From IMG/VR virus record IMGVR_UViG_3300027506_000012, positions 1 through 32,744 of that record: a DNA stretch of 32,744 nucleotides. The stretch is one strand, 5' to 3'. Shown piece by piece: positions 1 through 8,809 of this stretch. The notes beneath the pieces were generated by a model. That model was given only the letters and a program-made list of their open reading frames with translations. It did no database searches and was not told the origin of the DNA. A program made the translations under genes and the position numbers. Positions within the stretch are counted from its first letter, which is position 1. Each line of letters starts with the position of its first letter. Source of the DNA: a virus.

Positions 1-888
1 GACTTCATCGAAGCCGCAGCAGGTTTTAATATTGTGTTGGATTATAAGAGGATCAACAAGTATTCTCTAACTGTTCGAACTAGGACAGCACTTAAGCTGG
101 CCGAACTTCCTTATTATCAAAGTGAAGGAATGATTTTGGATAATCCACCCATCTATCCCAATGTAAATGTCATTACATACAGGGGCATTGCGGACAGATT
201 ATCGTTCTTTATGAACTCTGGTCAAGGCCAGATTGAAATCTCCCCCATAACATTCTCTAGTGCCGAAGACACATTTATAGCCGACTATAGGAAGTCTAGA
301 AAACTAAATGATTTTCAGCCAATTCTTTATAAGTCCGATGAGACCGAGAACTTGGGAACCATATTCGAAATAAGAAGGCTGAGCATCGCCCCAGAAGATT
401 ATGAATCTTTTCGAAATGCCAGAGTGATAAATACTTCTAATTCAATTGATAGCGGAACCATTCCAGCAGCAACTTATGATGACCAAATTAACAGTAATAC
501 AAAATATTATTATATTTTTAGAGTTGCAGATAGAAGGGGAGCTATTTCATATCCTTCAGGAGTCATGGAGATAGAAATTATAGAAAATAGTGGTATAATA
601 TATCCAGTAATCAAACCATATGAATTCCCCAAACAAAAAACAGACACAACCAAAAACCTAAAGAGACTACTTAATATCGTACCACGGATAACACAAGTTC
701 TCCCGCCGAGGGAGAGGGCCTCCTATAAAACTCTTACAGCAGGCTCAACCAGTGTTTTAGGTCGAGAGGAAGAAGGGCTTTTTGGAAAGCAATTTAAGTT
801 AAGGTTAACTTCGAAAAAGACGGGAAAAGCTGTCGATTTGAATTTGAATTTCAAAGCAACTGTCGTAGAGAGGGCAGAAGCAGAATAA
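1..888 (+). CDS. Virion structural protein, C-terminal part (5' end outside window)
   Basis: The reading frame is open from base 1 (DFIEAAAGFN...), so the gene enters from the left and only the last 295 codons are seen. A GTG at 34 is an internal codon of this frame, not a likely start. The middle has a fibronectin-III-like beta pattern (YYYIFRVADRRGAISYP). The C-terminal end, around FKLRLTSKKTGKAVDLNLNF, has a beta-rich pattern that I associate with large virion proteins of marine T4-like phages. It lies just upstream of three more structural genes, so a tail or baseplate role is plausible but not shown. No catalytic motif is visible. I am confident that it is a real coding region and less sure of its exact role. 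Confidence 0.75.
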   Translation, partial: DFIEAAAGFNIVLDYKRINKYSLTVRTRTALKLAELPYYQSEGMILDNPPIYPNVNVITYRGIADRLSFFMNSGQGQIEISPITFSSAEDTFIADYRKSRKLNDFQPILYKSDETENLGTIFEIRRLSIAPEDYESFRNARVINTSNSIDSGTIPAATYDDQINSNTKYYYIFRVADRRGAISYPSGVMEIEIIENSGIIYPVIKPYEFPKQKTDTTKNLKRLLNIVPRITQVLPPRERASYKTLTAGSTSVLGREEEGLFGKQFKLRLTSKKTGKAVDLNLNFKATVVERAEAE

Positions 889-923
889 TAAACTAAAATG
901 TTTTTGAAAAATACATATTTTCA

Positions 924-933
924 AACTATTTAT
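924..933 (+). promoter_or_regulatory. Candidate promoter/control motif AACTATTTAT (copy 1)
   Basis: This exact 10-mer lies in the 82-nt gap before the structural gene at 971, with its last base 37 nt before the start codon. The same 10-mer occurs at 17151, 18623 and 19083. Read on the minus strand it is ATAAATAGTT, close to the T4-type late promoter core TATAAATA but pointing away from the downstream gene. Recurrence in leaders suggests a control site; its orientation and function are not established. Confidence 0.45.
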
Positions 934-970
934 TATGTAAAAAAATATTTAATCATTAAGAGGGCTTAAT

Positions 971-1900
971 ATGTCATTTTTAGATAACAGCGGTGATATC
1001 ATTTTAGACGCTGTATTAACAGACGCAGGAAGAGAGAGGTTAGCAAGAGGCGATGGCAGTTTTAAAATTGTCAAATTCGCCCTTGGTGACGATGAAATCA
1101 ACTATGGAAATTTTGACAGCACTGACCTCAGAGGTTCGGCTTTCTACGATCTTGAGATCCTCCAAACACCGGTTCTTGAGGCTTTCACAAATAATACTTC
1201 GAATTTGAAATCCAAGCTAATTACCATCACAAGAACAAACATTTTGTACTTGCCAATTATGGTATTTAATGGCAGCACTTCCACTGATGGTGGGACACAA
1301 TTGACCCCTGCCGGATCAGCAATTGGCGGGAACATCATTCCCGTAGCCGCAGATTCGGCTACAATGAGAAATCCAGATTCTGGTACAGCCTCGGGTGTTA
1401 GGCTGGATGCCTACGGCGGATATAACGCTGCCACTTCTGATTCGTCTAATTTGGTTTTAGATCAAGGTCTGGATACAACCGCAATTTCCCCCGAAACAAA
1501 TATTCCGGAAGACCTATATGAAAGTCAATATCAGCTTCAAATGGACAATAGATTGATATCTTTAGCGACCCCAGATGGAACAACTGTCGCAACCCCTTCG
1601 TTTGTTGACGATGATTCTATCGCATCCTATTCTGTGTCATCAGCAACTTATGTTGCAGATATTACAGCGACCGGTGCTGATGGAAGCCCTATCAAAGGGC
1701 CAAGAGGTAGCCGCTTACGCTTTGGGTTGAGATCGTCTCTCGATGTCCAATCAAGTACATACCTGTTCACGACTCTAGGATCAGAAGTTAGTGACGGAAC
1801 AAACACATATTACTATATTGATACAACTGTTAGGGTCGTTGGACTGACAACAGGCAACAGTGTCGATCTCCCCGTCAGATTATTCAAATATAAAGCATAG
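971..1900 (+). CDS. Conserved phage structural protein (MSFLDNSGDIILDAVLTDAGR family)
   Basis: This 309-residue protein starts at ATG 971 behind a purine-rich site (AGAGGG, about 960). The N-terminus MSFLDNSGDIILDAVLTD followed by GRERLARG and KIVKFALGDDEI is a distinctive opening that I recognise from structural genes of marine T4-like phages. The rest is Ser/Thr/Gly-rich and beta-like, ending in VDLPVRLFKYKA. There is no signal peptide, membrane segment or enzyme motif. It sits between structural genes and has its own leader, which carries an AACTATTTAT motif. A tail or baseplate component is the best guess; the exact role is unknown. Confidence 0.7.
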   Translation: MSFLDNSGDIILDAVLTDAGRERLARGDGSFKIVKFALGDDEINYGNFDSTDLRGSAFYDLEILQTPVLEAFTNNTSNLKSKLITITRTNILYLPIMVFNGSTSTDGGTQLTPAGSAIGGNIIPVAADSATMRNPDSGTASGVRLDAYGGYNAATSDSSNLVLDQGLDTTAISPETNIPEDLYESQYQLQMDNRLISLATPDGTTVATPSFVDDDSIASYSVSSATYVADITATGADGSPIKGPRGSRLRFGLRSSLDVQSSTYLFTTLGSEVSDGTNTYYYIDTTVRVVGLTTGNSVDLPVRLFKYKA

Positions 1901-1912
1901 GATTAACAAAAC

Positions 1913-2947
1913 ATGGCTACAACATTTAAAACTTTAGTATTAGACAAGGACGTTGCGAACACGCGAACGATGCTTCATGAAGCAATTCCTCTTACGGGAA
2001 CAATCGTTTCCGGAACTTATGCAGATGAGAACATCAAAAACTATGCACATGGCATGTTTCAGTCTGTTTATGATTACCCCTATCTCAGCTCATCAGCCAA
2101 CCATATTTTCGATCTAACAGTTGGGTATTCAGCAACATCTGCCCTCTCTGGGGCAGCAAGTATTCAGAATGCAAAAAAGATTAATATTTATAATCAGATG
2201 GCCCAAGTTCTTGTAGGGTATGATGAAACAGGTGCAATTCGAGAGTTTGACCAAGACGGTAATCTGGCTGCAGGCGGCACTAAATTAAAAGAATGTGTAT
2301 TCGTCAATTTCTCCAGATTATTAACGAAGGATGAAGTCAAGAAAGGCTCCTTCATTATGACTGCTTTAACTGGTGGCACACCATCAGCACCGACAGACGC
2401 ATTGACCATCCAAGACCACGGCGCATCTTCTACATATTTGACAAACTCACCCGCCGGAGAATATGCTCCGCTTTATACGAGTTCAGCAACACCAAACACC
2501 GGATCCGCAGTGGGCCTACTTTACTATCAGGCCGGCATCGCAGTCCTTACCGCTTCTGTATATGATGGGGCATTTGGTGCACCCGCTGCGACCTATGATA
2601 CCTCATCTATCGATGCTGTTTTGACCGGCTCAGAGATCTCTTCTTCTTGTGACGGCATCAGAAACCGTTGGCAGGATTGTGACTTCAACAATACAACAGA
2701 ATTGAATTCTACAATCTATTTCTGTCGAGCCTCATCCAATGAGTTCAATTATAGCTCCAACCCAACATATTTATCGGGAAGTAAGATTCGGGTCAAGAAT
2801 GAATCCACAGACTCTCCTTCGTCATATATCACGACGATCGGTTTATATTCTGAAGATAACGAGCTGCTAGCAGTGGCAAAGATATCGGAACCTCTTAAGA
2901 AGGATCCAACAAACGAACTAACCTTGCGCGTCAGATTAGATTACTAG
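1913..2947 (+). CDS. Phage structural protein, paralogue of the next gene
   Basis: This 344-residue protein starts 12 nt after the previous stop. It is Ser/Thr/Ala-rich with no enzyme motif, as expected for a virion protein. Its last ~75 residues (EFNYSSNPTYLSG, then ITTIGLYSEDNELLAVAKI and a closing TLRVRLDY) match the end of the following gene (ELNHSNNPTYIT, ISKIGIYDEDKNLIGIA, FKLKLDI). The two genes therefore share a C-terminal domain and probably arose by duplication. Position suggests a tail or baseplate part. The N-terminus (MATTFKTLVLDKDVANTRT) is of a type I associate with phage structural proteins of unknown location. Confidence 0.7.
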   Translation: MATTFKTLVLDKDVANTRTMLHEAIPLTGTIVSGTYADENIKNYAHGMFQSVYDYPYLSSSANHIFDLTVGYSATSALSGAASIQNAKKINIYNQMAQVLVGYDETGAIREFDQDGNLAAGGTKLKECVFVNFSRLLTKDEVKKGSFIMTALTGGTPSAPTDALTIQDHGASSTYLTNSPAGEYAPLYTSSATPNTGSAVGLLYYQAGIAVLTASVYDGAFGAPAATYDTSSIDAVLTGSEISSSCDGIRNRWQDCDFNNTTELNSTIYFCRASSNEFNYSSNPTYLSGSKIRVKNESTDSPSSYITTIGLYSEDNELLAVAKISEPLKKDPTNELTLRVRLDY

Positions 2948-2985
2948 TATAATTAAAAAGACAACGCATACTACTTATAGGTGTT

Positions 2986-4155
2986 ATGACTTTTAAAAAA
3001 TTTGACAGCAAAGATATCTTGTATAATGTTCTAGAGACAAATCCAGAGCAATTATTTGAAATATACGATTCAAAAGTATACAGGAACAAACAAACACACA
3101 TCGTTGGTAAATTTACCAGCTCTGTTCCTAATGTGCCCACGGGGTTTGTTTCTCTTTACGAGATAAATGTGGACAGAAATGTGACAGATACTGGATTGGT
3201 ATATCCCTTTGTCACCAAAGATAGTAGTTTGATCGGGACAAAAACCATATCGACGACATCTTTTAATACAGATTTTCTCTACGGAGACACTATTTCTGGA
3301 AGCTACCCACTGTCATCCAGCATAAAGAGGAACTTCTATCAATTGGGTCAGGCTAGGCCAGAAGTCGATGCTCTTAGAAATACTCTTAATAATTATAAGA
3401 TAAGAAGCACACAATTTGCCTATAGCTCATCTTTTGGAAACAAAGCGACACAGCCTCTTAACCTCATATCTATACCATCTATTCTTTTCGGAAGCTCGAT
3501 CAAGCCTACCTCTCTGGAATGTAATTTTTATATTTCAGGTACTCTGATCGGGACATTAAAAGATGAGAGTGGAAACGGAGAGATGATTCAGACAGGCCCA
3601 GTTGGGAGTACTGGTTCAGGATCCGTCGCTGGTGTCGCATTATATGACGAGGGTTTTGTTGTCTTGACTGGATCATGGGGCTTGGAGGACGGCACCGCAA
3701 GAAACTATTTAAATGATCCCGGCAATTTAGCAACTGCTTCATGGTTATATTTTGGAGTCGGTGCTAATGATAGTATACCAGCAGGAACCATACCATCGTC
3801 CAGCTATGCTATGGAAATGAAGGGTGTCAACAAGATTCCCACTTTAACTATGTTTGCACATGCAGAAAAAGGAGAATTAAACCACTCCAATAATCCCACA
3901 TATATCACCTATGGGCAACCTACGGCAGCATCAACAGGATCTTACGTATATGCGGAACCCACCAACCTATCTATCAAGAATATTGCTAGCTCTTCCTATG
4001 TTGATCCACCTGCATCATTTCAAAAAATTACCTATATTTCAAAGATAGGAATATATGACGAAGATAAAAACCTAATTGGAATTGCGACGATGGCAACTCC
4101 GGTCAAAAAGACACAAAATAGAAATTTAACATTTAAATTAAAATTGGATATTTAA
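2986..4155 (+). CDS. Phage structural protein, paralogue of the previous gene
   Basis: This 389-residue protein begins at ATG 2986 behind AGGTG. Its N-terminal half (FKKFDSKDILYNVLETNP) is unlike the upstream protein. The C-terminal ~80 residues share the NPTY, IG(L/I)Y-(S/D)ED and L(T)F/LR-L-L pattern with it. It is Ser/Gly/Thr-rich, with no membrane segment or catalytic motif. The 38-nt leader holds ACTACTTAT, one mismatch from the recurring AACTATTTAT core, but only 7 nt before the start codon. The stop overlaps the next start (TAATG), so it is translationally linked to the RuvC-like gene. Probably a virion component; the precise role is unknown. Confidence 0.7.
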   Translation: MTFKKFDSKDILYNVLETNPEQLFEIYDSKVYRNKQTHIVGKFTSSVPNVPTGFVSLYEINVDRNVTDTGLVYPFVTKDSSLIGTKTISTTSFNTDFLYGDTISGSYPLSSSIKRNFYQLGQARPEVDALRNTLNNYKIRSTQFAYSSSFGNKATQPLNLISIPSILFGSSIKPTSLECNFYISGTLIGTLKDESGNGEMIQTGPVGSTGSGSVAGVALYDEGFVVLTGSWGLEDGTARNYLNDPGNLATASWLYFGVGANDSIPAGTIPSSSYAMEMKGVNKIPTLTMFAHAEKGELNHSNNPTYITYGQPTAASTGSYVYAEPTNLSIKNIASSSYVDPPASFQKITYISKIGIYDEDKNLIGIATMATPVKKTQNRNLTFKLKLDI

Positions 4156-4667
4156 TGATATTAGGATTAGATGTGAGCACGAGCATCATTGGTGTTTGCT
4201 TGCTTGAAGACGACAAAATTATCAAAGCAGATTATATTGATTTAAGAAAGGTTACCGGCTTACTGCACAAAGCGAAGGTTGTAGAAGACTACATAGATAA
4301 TAATTTAAAAGAAGTAAAAATAGAACACATTTTTATTGAGCAAGCATTGATGTTTTTCCGCAGAGGGGGTTCAACCGCTAAAACAATGGCCATCCTTCAG
4401 AATTTTAATGGAGTAGTTTCATGGCTTTGCTTCAAGCAACTGGAGTTGGAGCCTCAATATGTTACACCAATCTCCGCTAGATCCAAGTGCGGCATAAAAG
4501 TACCCAGAGGAAAGAAAGCGAAAGAAGTGGTAATGGAGCACTTTTTAGAAAGCAAGGAATTCCCGATAGACTATACCAGATACGGTAATGTACAAAAATA
4601 TTGCTATGATATGGCCGATGCAGTAGTTGTTGCAAGAGCCGGCTCAAAAATAATCCTTGACACGTAG
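4155..4667 (+). CDS. RuvC-like Holliday-junction resolvase / RNase H-fold nuclease
   Basis: This 170-residue protein has the RuvC layout of acidic residues. D6 is in GLDVSTSIIGV at the end of the first strand, E62 in HIFIEQAL, and D152/D155 in YDMADAVVVA near the C-terminus. The family cleaves four-way or branched DNA with two metal ions; in a phage this would resolve recombination intermediates before packaging. Length fits RuvC (about 170). The start codon overlaps the stop of the structural gene before it (TAATG). The next genes are a primase and a Mre11-Rad50 fusion, so this is the first gene of a recombination/replication island. T4 uses a different resolvase fold (gp49), so this is a functional substitute by inference. 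Confidence 0.85.
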   Translation: MILGLDVSTSIIGVCLLEDDKIIKADYIDLRKVTGLLHKAKVVEDYIDNNLKEVKIEHIFIEQALMFFRRGGSTAKTMAILQNFNGVVSWLCFKQLELEPQYVTPISARSKCGIKVPRGKKAKEVVMEHFLESKEFPIDYTRYGNVQKYCYDMADAVVVARAGSKIILDT

Positions 4668-4691
4668 AGAATAGTATGATATATTAAGAGT

Positions 4692-5627
4692 ATGAATGAG
4701 AAACTTTCAATACTTAACAGCATCCTTGGCACCGGCTTTAAATCCAGCGAAGAACATCTCTTTGCCTGTCCTTACTGCGGCCATCATAAGAAGAAATTTT
4801 CAGTCAATATTGAAAAGAACATGTACAAGTGTTGGATCTGTGACGCAAGAGGCAAGAGCTTACTCCGCGTCATCAGACGCTTTGGGAATTTCTCGCAGTT
4901 GGAAAAGTGGAAGGAGCTTAGCGGGCATCGACAAGATTTAGGAGATTTTGAAAGCCTTTTCATGCAACAATCTCCCGTTGAGCAAAGAGAAGCAATTTTA
5001 GAGATGCCTCAAGGATTTAAAAGCTTAACTACCGCATCTACAAATAAATTTCACTTGAGAGCTATCAGTTATCTTTCTGAGAGGGGAATAGGTATGGGGG
5101 AAATATTGAAGTGGAAAATGGGATATACCGCCGAAGGCCCTTTCCGGAACCGGATTATTATCCCCTCTTTCAATGCCTCCGGTGAATTGAACTATTTTAT
5201 AGCTAGAACCTTCGCGAATGATTATAGAAGATATATGAATCCACCGGTTTCTAGAAATATTGTTTTTAATGAACTTTATATCGATTTTGAAGAGGAAGTA
5301 GTTATTGTTGAGGGGGTATTTGACGCGATTAAAGCCTCTAACGCCGTTCCGATTTTAGGTTCGACAATAAGGGAAACATCTAAATTGTTTAGAAAAATAA
5401 TCAATAACGATGCTGCCGTCCTCCTCGCGCTGGACCCGGATGCAAGAAAAAAGTCAGAATCAATCAAAAGACTATTTTTAAAATACGGAATAGAGGTAAG
5501 AGAGTTCATATACCCAGACGAGAGGGACATAGGAGACATGTCAAGAGAAGAAGTTTCAGTTTTAAGTCAGAAAGCAAAGTTTGTTAAAAGTTATGATAAC
5601 TTACTTAACGCTATTTCTGCCATTTAA
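4692..5627 (+). CDS. DNA primase (zinc-finger plus TOPRIM, DnaG / T4 gp61 type)
   Basis: This 311-residue protein has the two hallmarks of phage primases. A zinc finger comes first: C26-P-Y-C29 and C47-W-I-C50. A TOPRIM domain follows, with E207 and D211 in VVIVEGVFDA and the acidic pair D248/D250 in LALDPDA. The product would make RNA primers for lagging-strand synthesis. The length is near that of T4 gp61 (about 340). No helicase domain is fused (unlike T7 gp4), and no helicase gene is in the window. The start ATG 4692 follows TAAGAG with short spacing, so the ribosome site is weak. It lies 24 nt after the resolvase gene. Confidence 0.88.
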   Translation: MNEKLSILNSILGTGFKSSEEHLFACPYCGHHKKKFSVNIEKNMYKCWICDARGKSLLRVIRRFGNFSQLEKWKELSGHRQDLGDFESLFMQQSPVEQREAILEMPQGFKSLTTASTNKFHLRAISYLSERGIGMGEILKWKMGYTAEGPFRNRIIIPSFNASGELNYFIARTFANDYRRYMNPPVSRNIVFNELYIDFEEEVVIVEGVFDAIKASNAVPILGSTIRETSKLFRKIINNDAAVLLALDPDARKKSESIKRLFLKYGIEVREFIYPDERDIGDMSREEVSVLSQKAKFVKSYDNLLNAISAI

Positions 5628-5641
5628 TAGGAGAATATATT

Positions 5642-8600
5642 TTGAAGTTTGCTCACATTGCAGATACACACATCAAGAACCTTAAATTTCACTATGAGTA
5701 TGGTATAGTTTTTGAGAAGCTCTACGAGACTCTTAAAAAAGAAAACGTGGACTATATTATCCATTGCGGAGACATCGCCCACACTAAAACACAGATATCT
5801 CCAGAATTCGTAGAAATGTGCACAAAGTTTTTTAGAAATTTGGCAGATATTGCCCCTACCTACATCATTTTAGGAAACCATGATGGAAACCTTAAGAATT
5901 CCAGCAGACAAGACGCGCTGACCCCTATCGCCGAAGCATTAGAGCATCCACGACTCCATTTACTCAAAGATTCAGGAGAGGTAATCTTAGATAACTTCGC
6001 CGCGTTAAACGTCCTTTCGGTTTTTGATGAAGATAATTGGGTTTCTCCATCTGATCCAAAAAAGGTGAATATTGCTCTTTATCATGGTTCTATTTCTGGT
6101 GTCAAAACTGATACTGGATATATCATGACCCATGGCGAGCACCCTATCGAGATCTTTGAAGGTCATGATTATGCTTTCTTGGGAGATATTCACAAAACAA
6201 ATCAACTATTAGATGAAGAAGGTAGAATACGCTATTGTGGGTCAACGGTTCAACAGAATCATGGAGAGACAAACGATAAGGGATATTTAGTTTGGGACAT
6301 TGAGGACAAGGAGAACTTTACTTGTAAACATGTTGTTCTGCAAAACCCTATTCCATTTGTTACTATCAACCTGACCCCCAAAGGGAAGATGCCTAAAGGA
6401 ATTCAAGTACCCGAAGGTTGCCGTCTACGACTAGTGACTCAAAATAACTTGCCTCTGGATGTCATGCGGCGCGCCACCGATATCGCTAAGAGAAGGTTTA
6501 ACCCTGTAGCGATAACTCGCCTCAATAGGTCGCAAGGTGAGCGCGGAAGTGTACAAGATATGGCAGGAGACTTGGAGGTTCAAGACCTGCGAGATGTAGA
6601 AATACAAGAGAAGTTGATCAAGGAGTACCTCAAAGACTACGAAGTAGAGCCAGAGCTAATGGATGACGTTCTGGCCCTTAATTCAAAATATAATAAAATA
6701 GCTGAAGACAATGAGGAAATTTCTAGAAATGTCAATTGGAAGCTTCAGTCGTTAGAGTTTGATAATCTGTTTAATTATGGTGAATCAAATTATATTGACT
6801 TTAAAAATCTAAGTGGGATCGTAGGCATTTTTGGAAAGAACTATTCTGGAAAATCCAGCATTATTGATTCGCTACTATTTACTATGTTCAATTCTACCTC
6901 CAAAAACGATAGAAAGAATCTAAACGTTATTAATCAAAATAAAGAAGCTTGTTTGGGTAAAGCCGTCATCTCAATTGGGAATTTGAACTATACAATCGAA
7001 AGGACGGCTACAAAATACATTAAAAAGCTAAAAGGGGAGACTACAACAGAAGCCAAGACAGATACCGATTTTAGTGTATACTGCCCCATCGAAGATGATT
7101 TTGAGAGTCTTAATGGGACCACCAGAAACGAAACTGACAAAAACATTCGTAAAGTATTTGGAAATCTGGATGATTTTCTACATTCTTCTATGGCTAGTCA
7201 GCTAGACTCCCTCTCTTTCATTAAAGAGGGATCAACAAAGCGAAAAGAGATTTTGGCAAACTTTCTCGACCTTAAATTCTTTGATAGTAAGTATAAGCTA
7301 GCAAATGATGATTCAGCGCATATCAGCATTGAAAGAAAGAAGCTCGAAAACCGCGACTTTAATCAGGAGATTCTAGAGCTTAAAATGGATTTGAGCGAGA
7401 AAGAGGTAGAACTAAAGCAAAAGAAGCGTTTATGCAAAGAATATAAGCAAAATACTCAAGAGTGTGCAACACAAGTTGCACTAATAAACGAAAAGATAGG
7501 CTCCATCCCTGCAGAAGTAATTGACGTAGTTAAAGTACGAGCGAATTTAAATCATAAAAAAAGTCAAATGGTGAGCACTAGAGATCAAGTTCAAGATGAC
7601 AAGCAAGTCAGAGATGCTAAAAAGAATGAATACCGAGCTATCTGTGACTTTTTGGAAACTTATTCTAGAGATAGTCTTTATGGCCAGCGAGAGAACATTG
7701 AGAACCTTCGCCATGACATTGTTGGATTGCAAGGAAAACTGCAAACAGAGCGCAATGATAAAAGCAGAAATGAAAAGAGAGTAAAGTTATTAGATGGAAT
7801 TCCATGCGGTACGTCTTTTCCTACCTGCAAGTTTATCAAAGACGCATTAGTGGCAGAGGCTAATATCCCAGAGAACGAAAAACTCATAGACACAATTCAA
7901 GCTAGCATTGATCTGATCGACGAGCAGGTGGCCTCTATGGATCCGAAGCTTGTCGATACTAAAATCCAAGCCTACGAAAAGATTGTGTCCGAAAGAGATG
8001 GCTTGTCAAACAATATTACAAATTTGGATTTAAAAATTGATAAAAACGAAGCTTGTATTTCCACCCTTCTCGTCGAAATAGAAAGGTTAGAAGACAAGGT
8101 TTCAGAGTACGAAACCAATAAAGATGCCATTGAGAATTTAGAGAGCCTAAATACTAAATTGGCCTCATTACAGTATGATCATAAGAATTATGAGATCAAG
8201 GGCGAGAAGTGTAACAACCAAATCTTAAACTTATATAAAGCGGTTGGATCATGCGAGGAGAAAGTTAACTTTATCGAAGAACAAAAAGCCTCGTTTGACG
8301 CTTTACAGAAAGAATACTCAGCTTATGACTTATATAAGCAGTGTATGCACCCCAATGGAATTGCATTTGACGTTATCAGGAAGAAATTGCCTGTTATTAA
8401 CGAAGAAATCGGAAAAATCCTGTCAAATATCGTTGATTTTGAGGTGTTTTTCGAAGATGACGGAAAGCGTCTGGAGATCTTTATCAAACACCCTCTTTAT
8501 GACCCGCGCCCCCTAGAGATGGGATCCGGAGCAGAAAAGACAATCTCTGCCATGGCCATTAGGCTTGCGCTCTTAAGTGTTTCTAGCTTGCCCAAAGGAG

Positions 8601-8794
8601 ATATCTTTGTCCTTGATGAGCCCGGAACGGCACTTGACGAAGAAAATATGCAAGGCTTCGTGGATATTCTATCTATTATCAGAAATTATTTTAAAACAGT
8701 TTTATTAATCTCGCATCTTGACACGTTGAAAGACTGTGTTGACATGCAAATAACAATTGACAAAAAAGACGGCTATGCATCCGTTAATGCATAA
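5642..8794 (+). CDS. sbcD-sbcC: Mre11-Rad50 (SbcD-SbcC, T4 gp47-gp46) single-chain fusion
   Basis: One uninterrupted 1050-residue frame joins two normally separate proteins. Residues 1 to about 330 are a Mre11/SbcD metallophosphoesterase: D8-T-H10, G43-D44, G78-N79-H80-D81, H148 in LYHGS, and D182-I-H184. Residues from about 366 are a Rad50/SbcC ATPase: Walker A G398KNYSGKS405, long coiled coils, a variant hook C722-X6-C729, ABC signature around S962GAEK, Walker B D992-E993 and an ISH loop. The complex processes DNA ends for recombination-dependent replication; in T4 genes 47 and 46 are adjacent in this same order. The start is TTG 5642, set by AGGAG at 5629-5633 with 8-nt spacing. The third metal-site motif reads GDIH, where many Mre11 proteins have GHIH. 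T4 gp47 plus gp46 total about 900 residues, so this is a little longer. Confidence 0.92.
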   Translation: MKFAHIADTHIKNLKFHYEYGIVFEKLYETLKKENVDYIIHCGDIAHTKTQISPEFVEMCTKFFRNLADIAPTYIILGNHDGNLKNSSRQDALTPIAEALEHPRLHLLKDSGEVILDNFAALNVLSVFDEDNWVSPSDPKKVNIALYHGSISGVKTDTGYIMTHGEHPIEIFEGHDYAFLGDIHKTNQLLDEEGRIRYCGSTVQQNHGETNDKGYLVWDIEDKENFTCKHVVLQNPIPFVTINLTPKGKMPKGIQVPEGCRLRLVTQNNLPLDVMRRATDIAKRRFNPVAITRLNRSQGERGSVQDMAGDLEVQDLRDVEIQEKLIKEYLKDYEVEPELMDDVLALNSKYNKIAEDNEEISRNVNWKLQSLEFDNLFNYGESNYIDFKNLSGIVGIFGKNYSGKSSIIDSLLFTMFNSTSKNDRKNLNVINQNKEACLGKAVISIGNLNYTIERTATKYIKKLKGETTTEAKTDTDFSVYCPIEDDFESLNGTTRNETDKNIRKVFGNLDDFLHSSMASQLDSLSFIKEGSTKRKEILANFLDLKFFDSKYKLANDDSAHISIERKKLENRDFNQEILELKMDLSEKEVELKQKKRLCKEYKQNTQECATQVALINEKIGSIPAEVIDVVKVRANLNHKKSQMVSTRDQVQDDKQVRDAKKNEYRAICDFLETYSRDSLYGQRENIENLRHDIVGLQGKLQTERNDKSRNEKRVKLLDGIPCGTSFPTCKFIKDALVAEANIPENEKLIDTIQASIDLIDEQVASMDPKLVDTKIQAYEKIVSERDGLSNNITNLDLKIDKNEACISTLLVEIERLEDKVSEYETNKDAIENLESLNTKLASLQYDHKNYEIKGEKCNNQILNLYKAVGSCEEKVNFIEEQKASFDALQKEYSAYDLYKQCMHPNGIAFDVIRKKLPVINEEIGKILSNIVDFEVFFEDDGKRLEIFIKHPLYDPRPLEMGSGAEKTISAMAIRLALLSVSSLPKGDIFVLDEPGTALDEENMQGFVDILSIIRNYFKTVLLISHLDTLKDCVDMQITIDKKDGYASVNA

Positions 8795-8809
8795 GAAAAA
8801 AGGAGAAAA

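Noticed and set aside
34-36. GTG 34 as the start of the first gene
   Set aside because: The frame is open to base 1 with protein-like sequence before it and no ribosome site, so the gene continues beyond the left edge.
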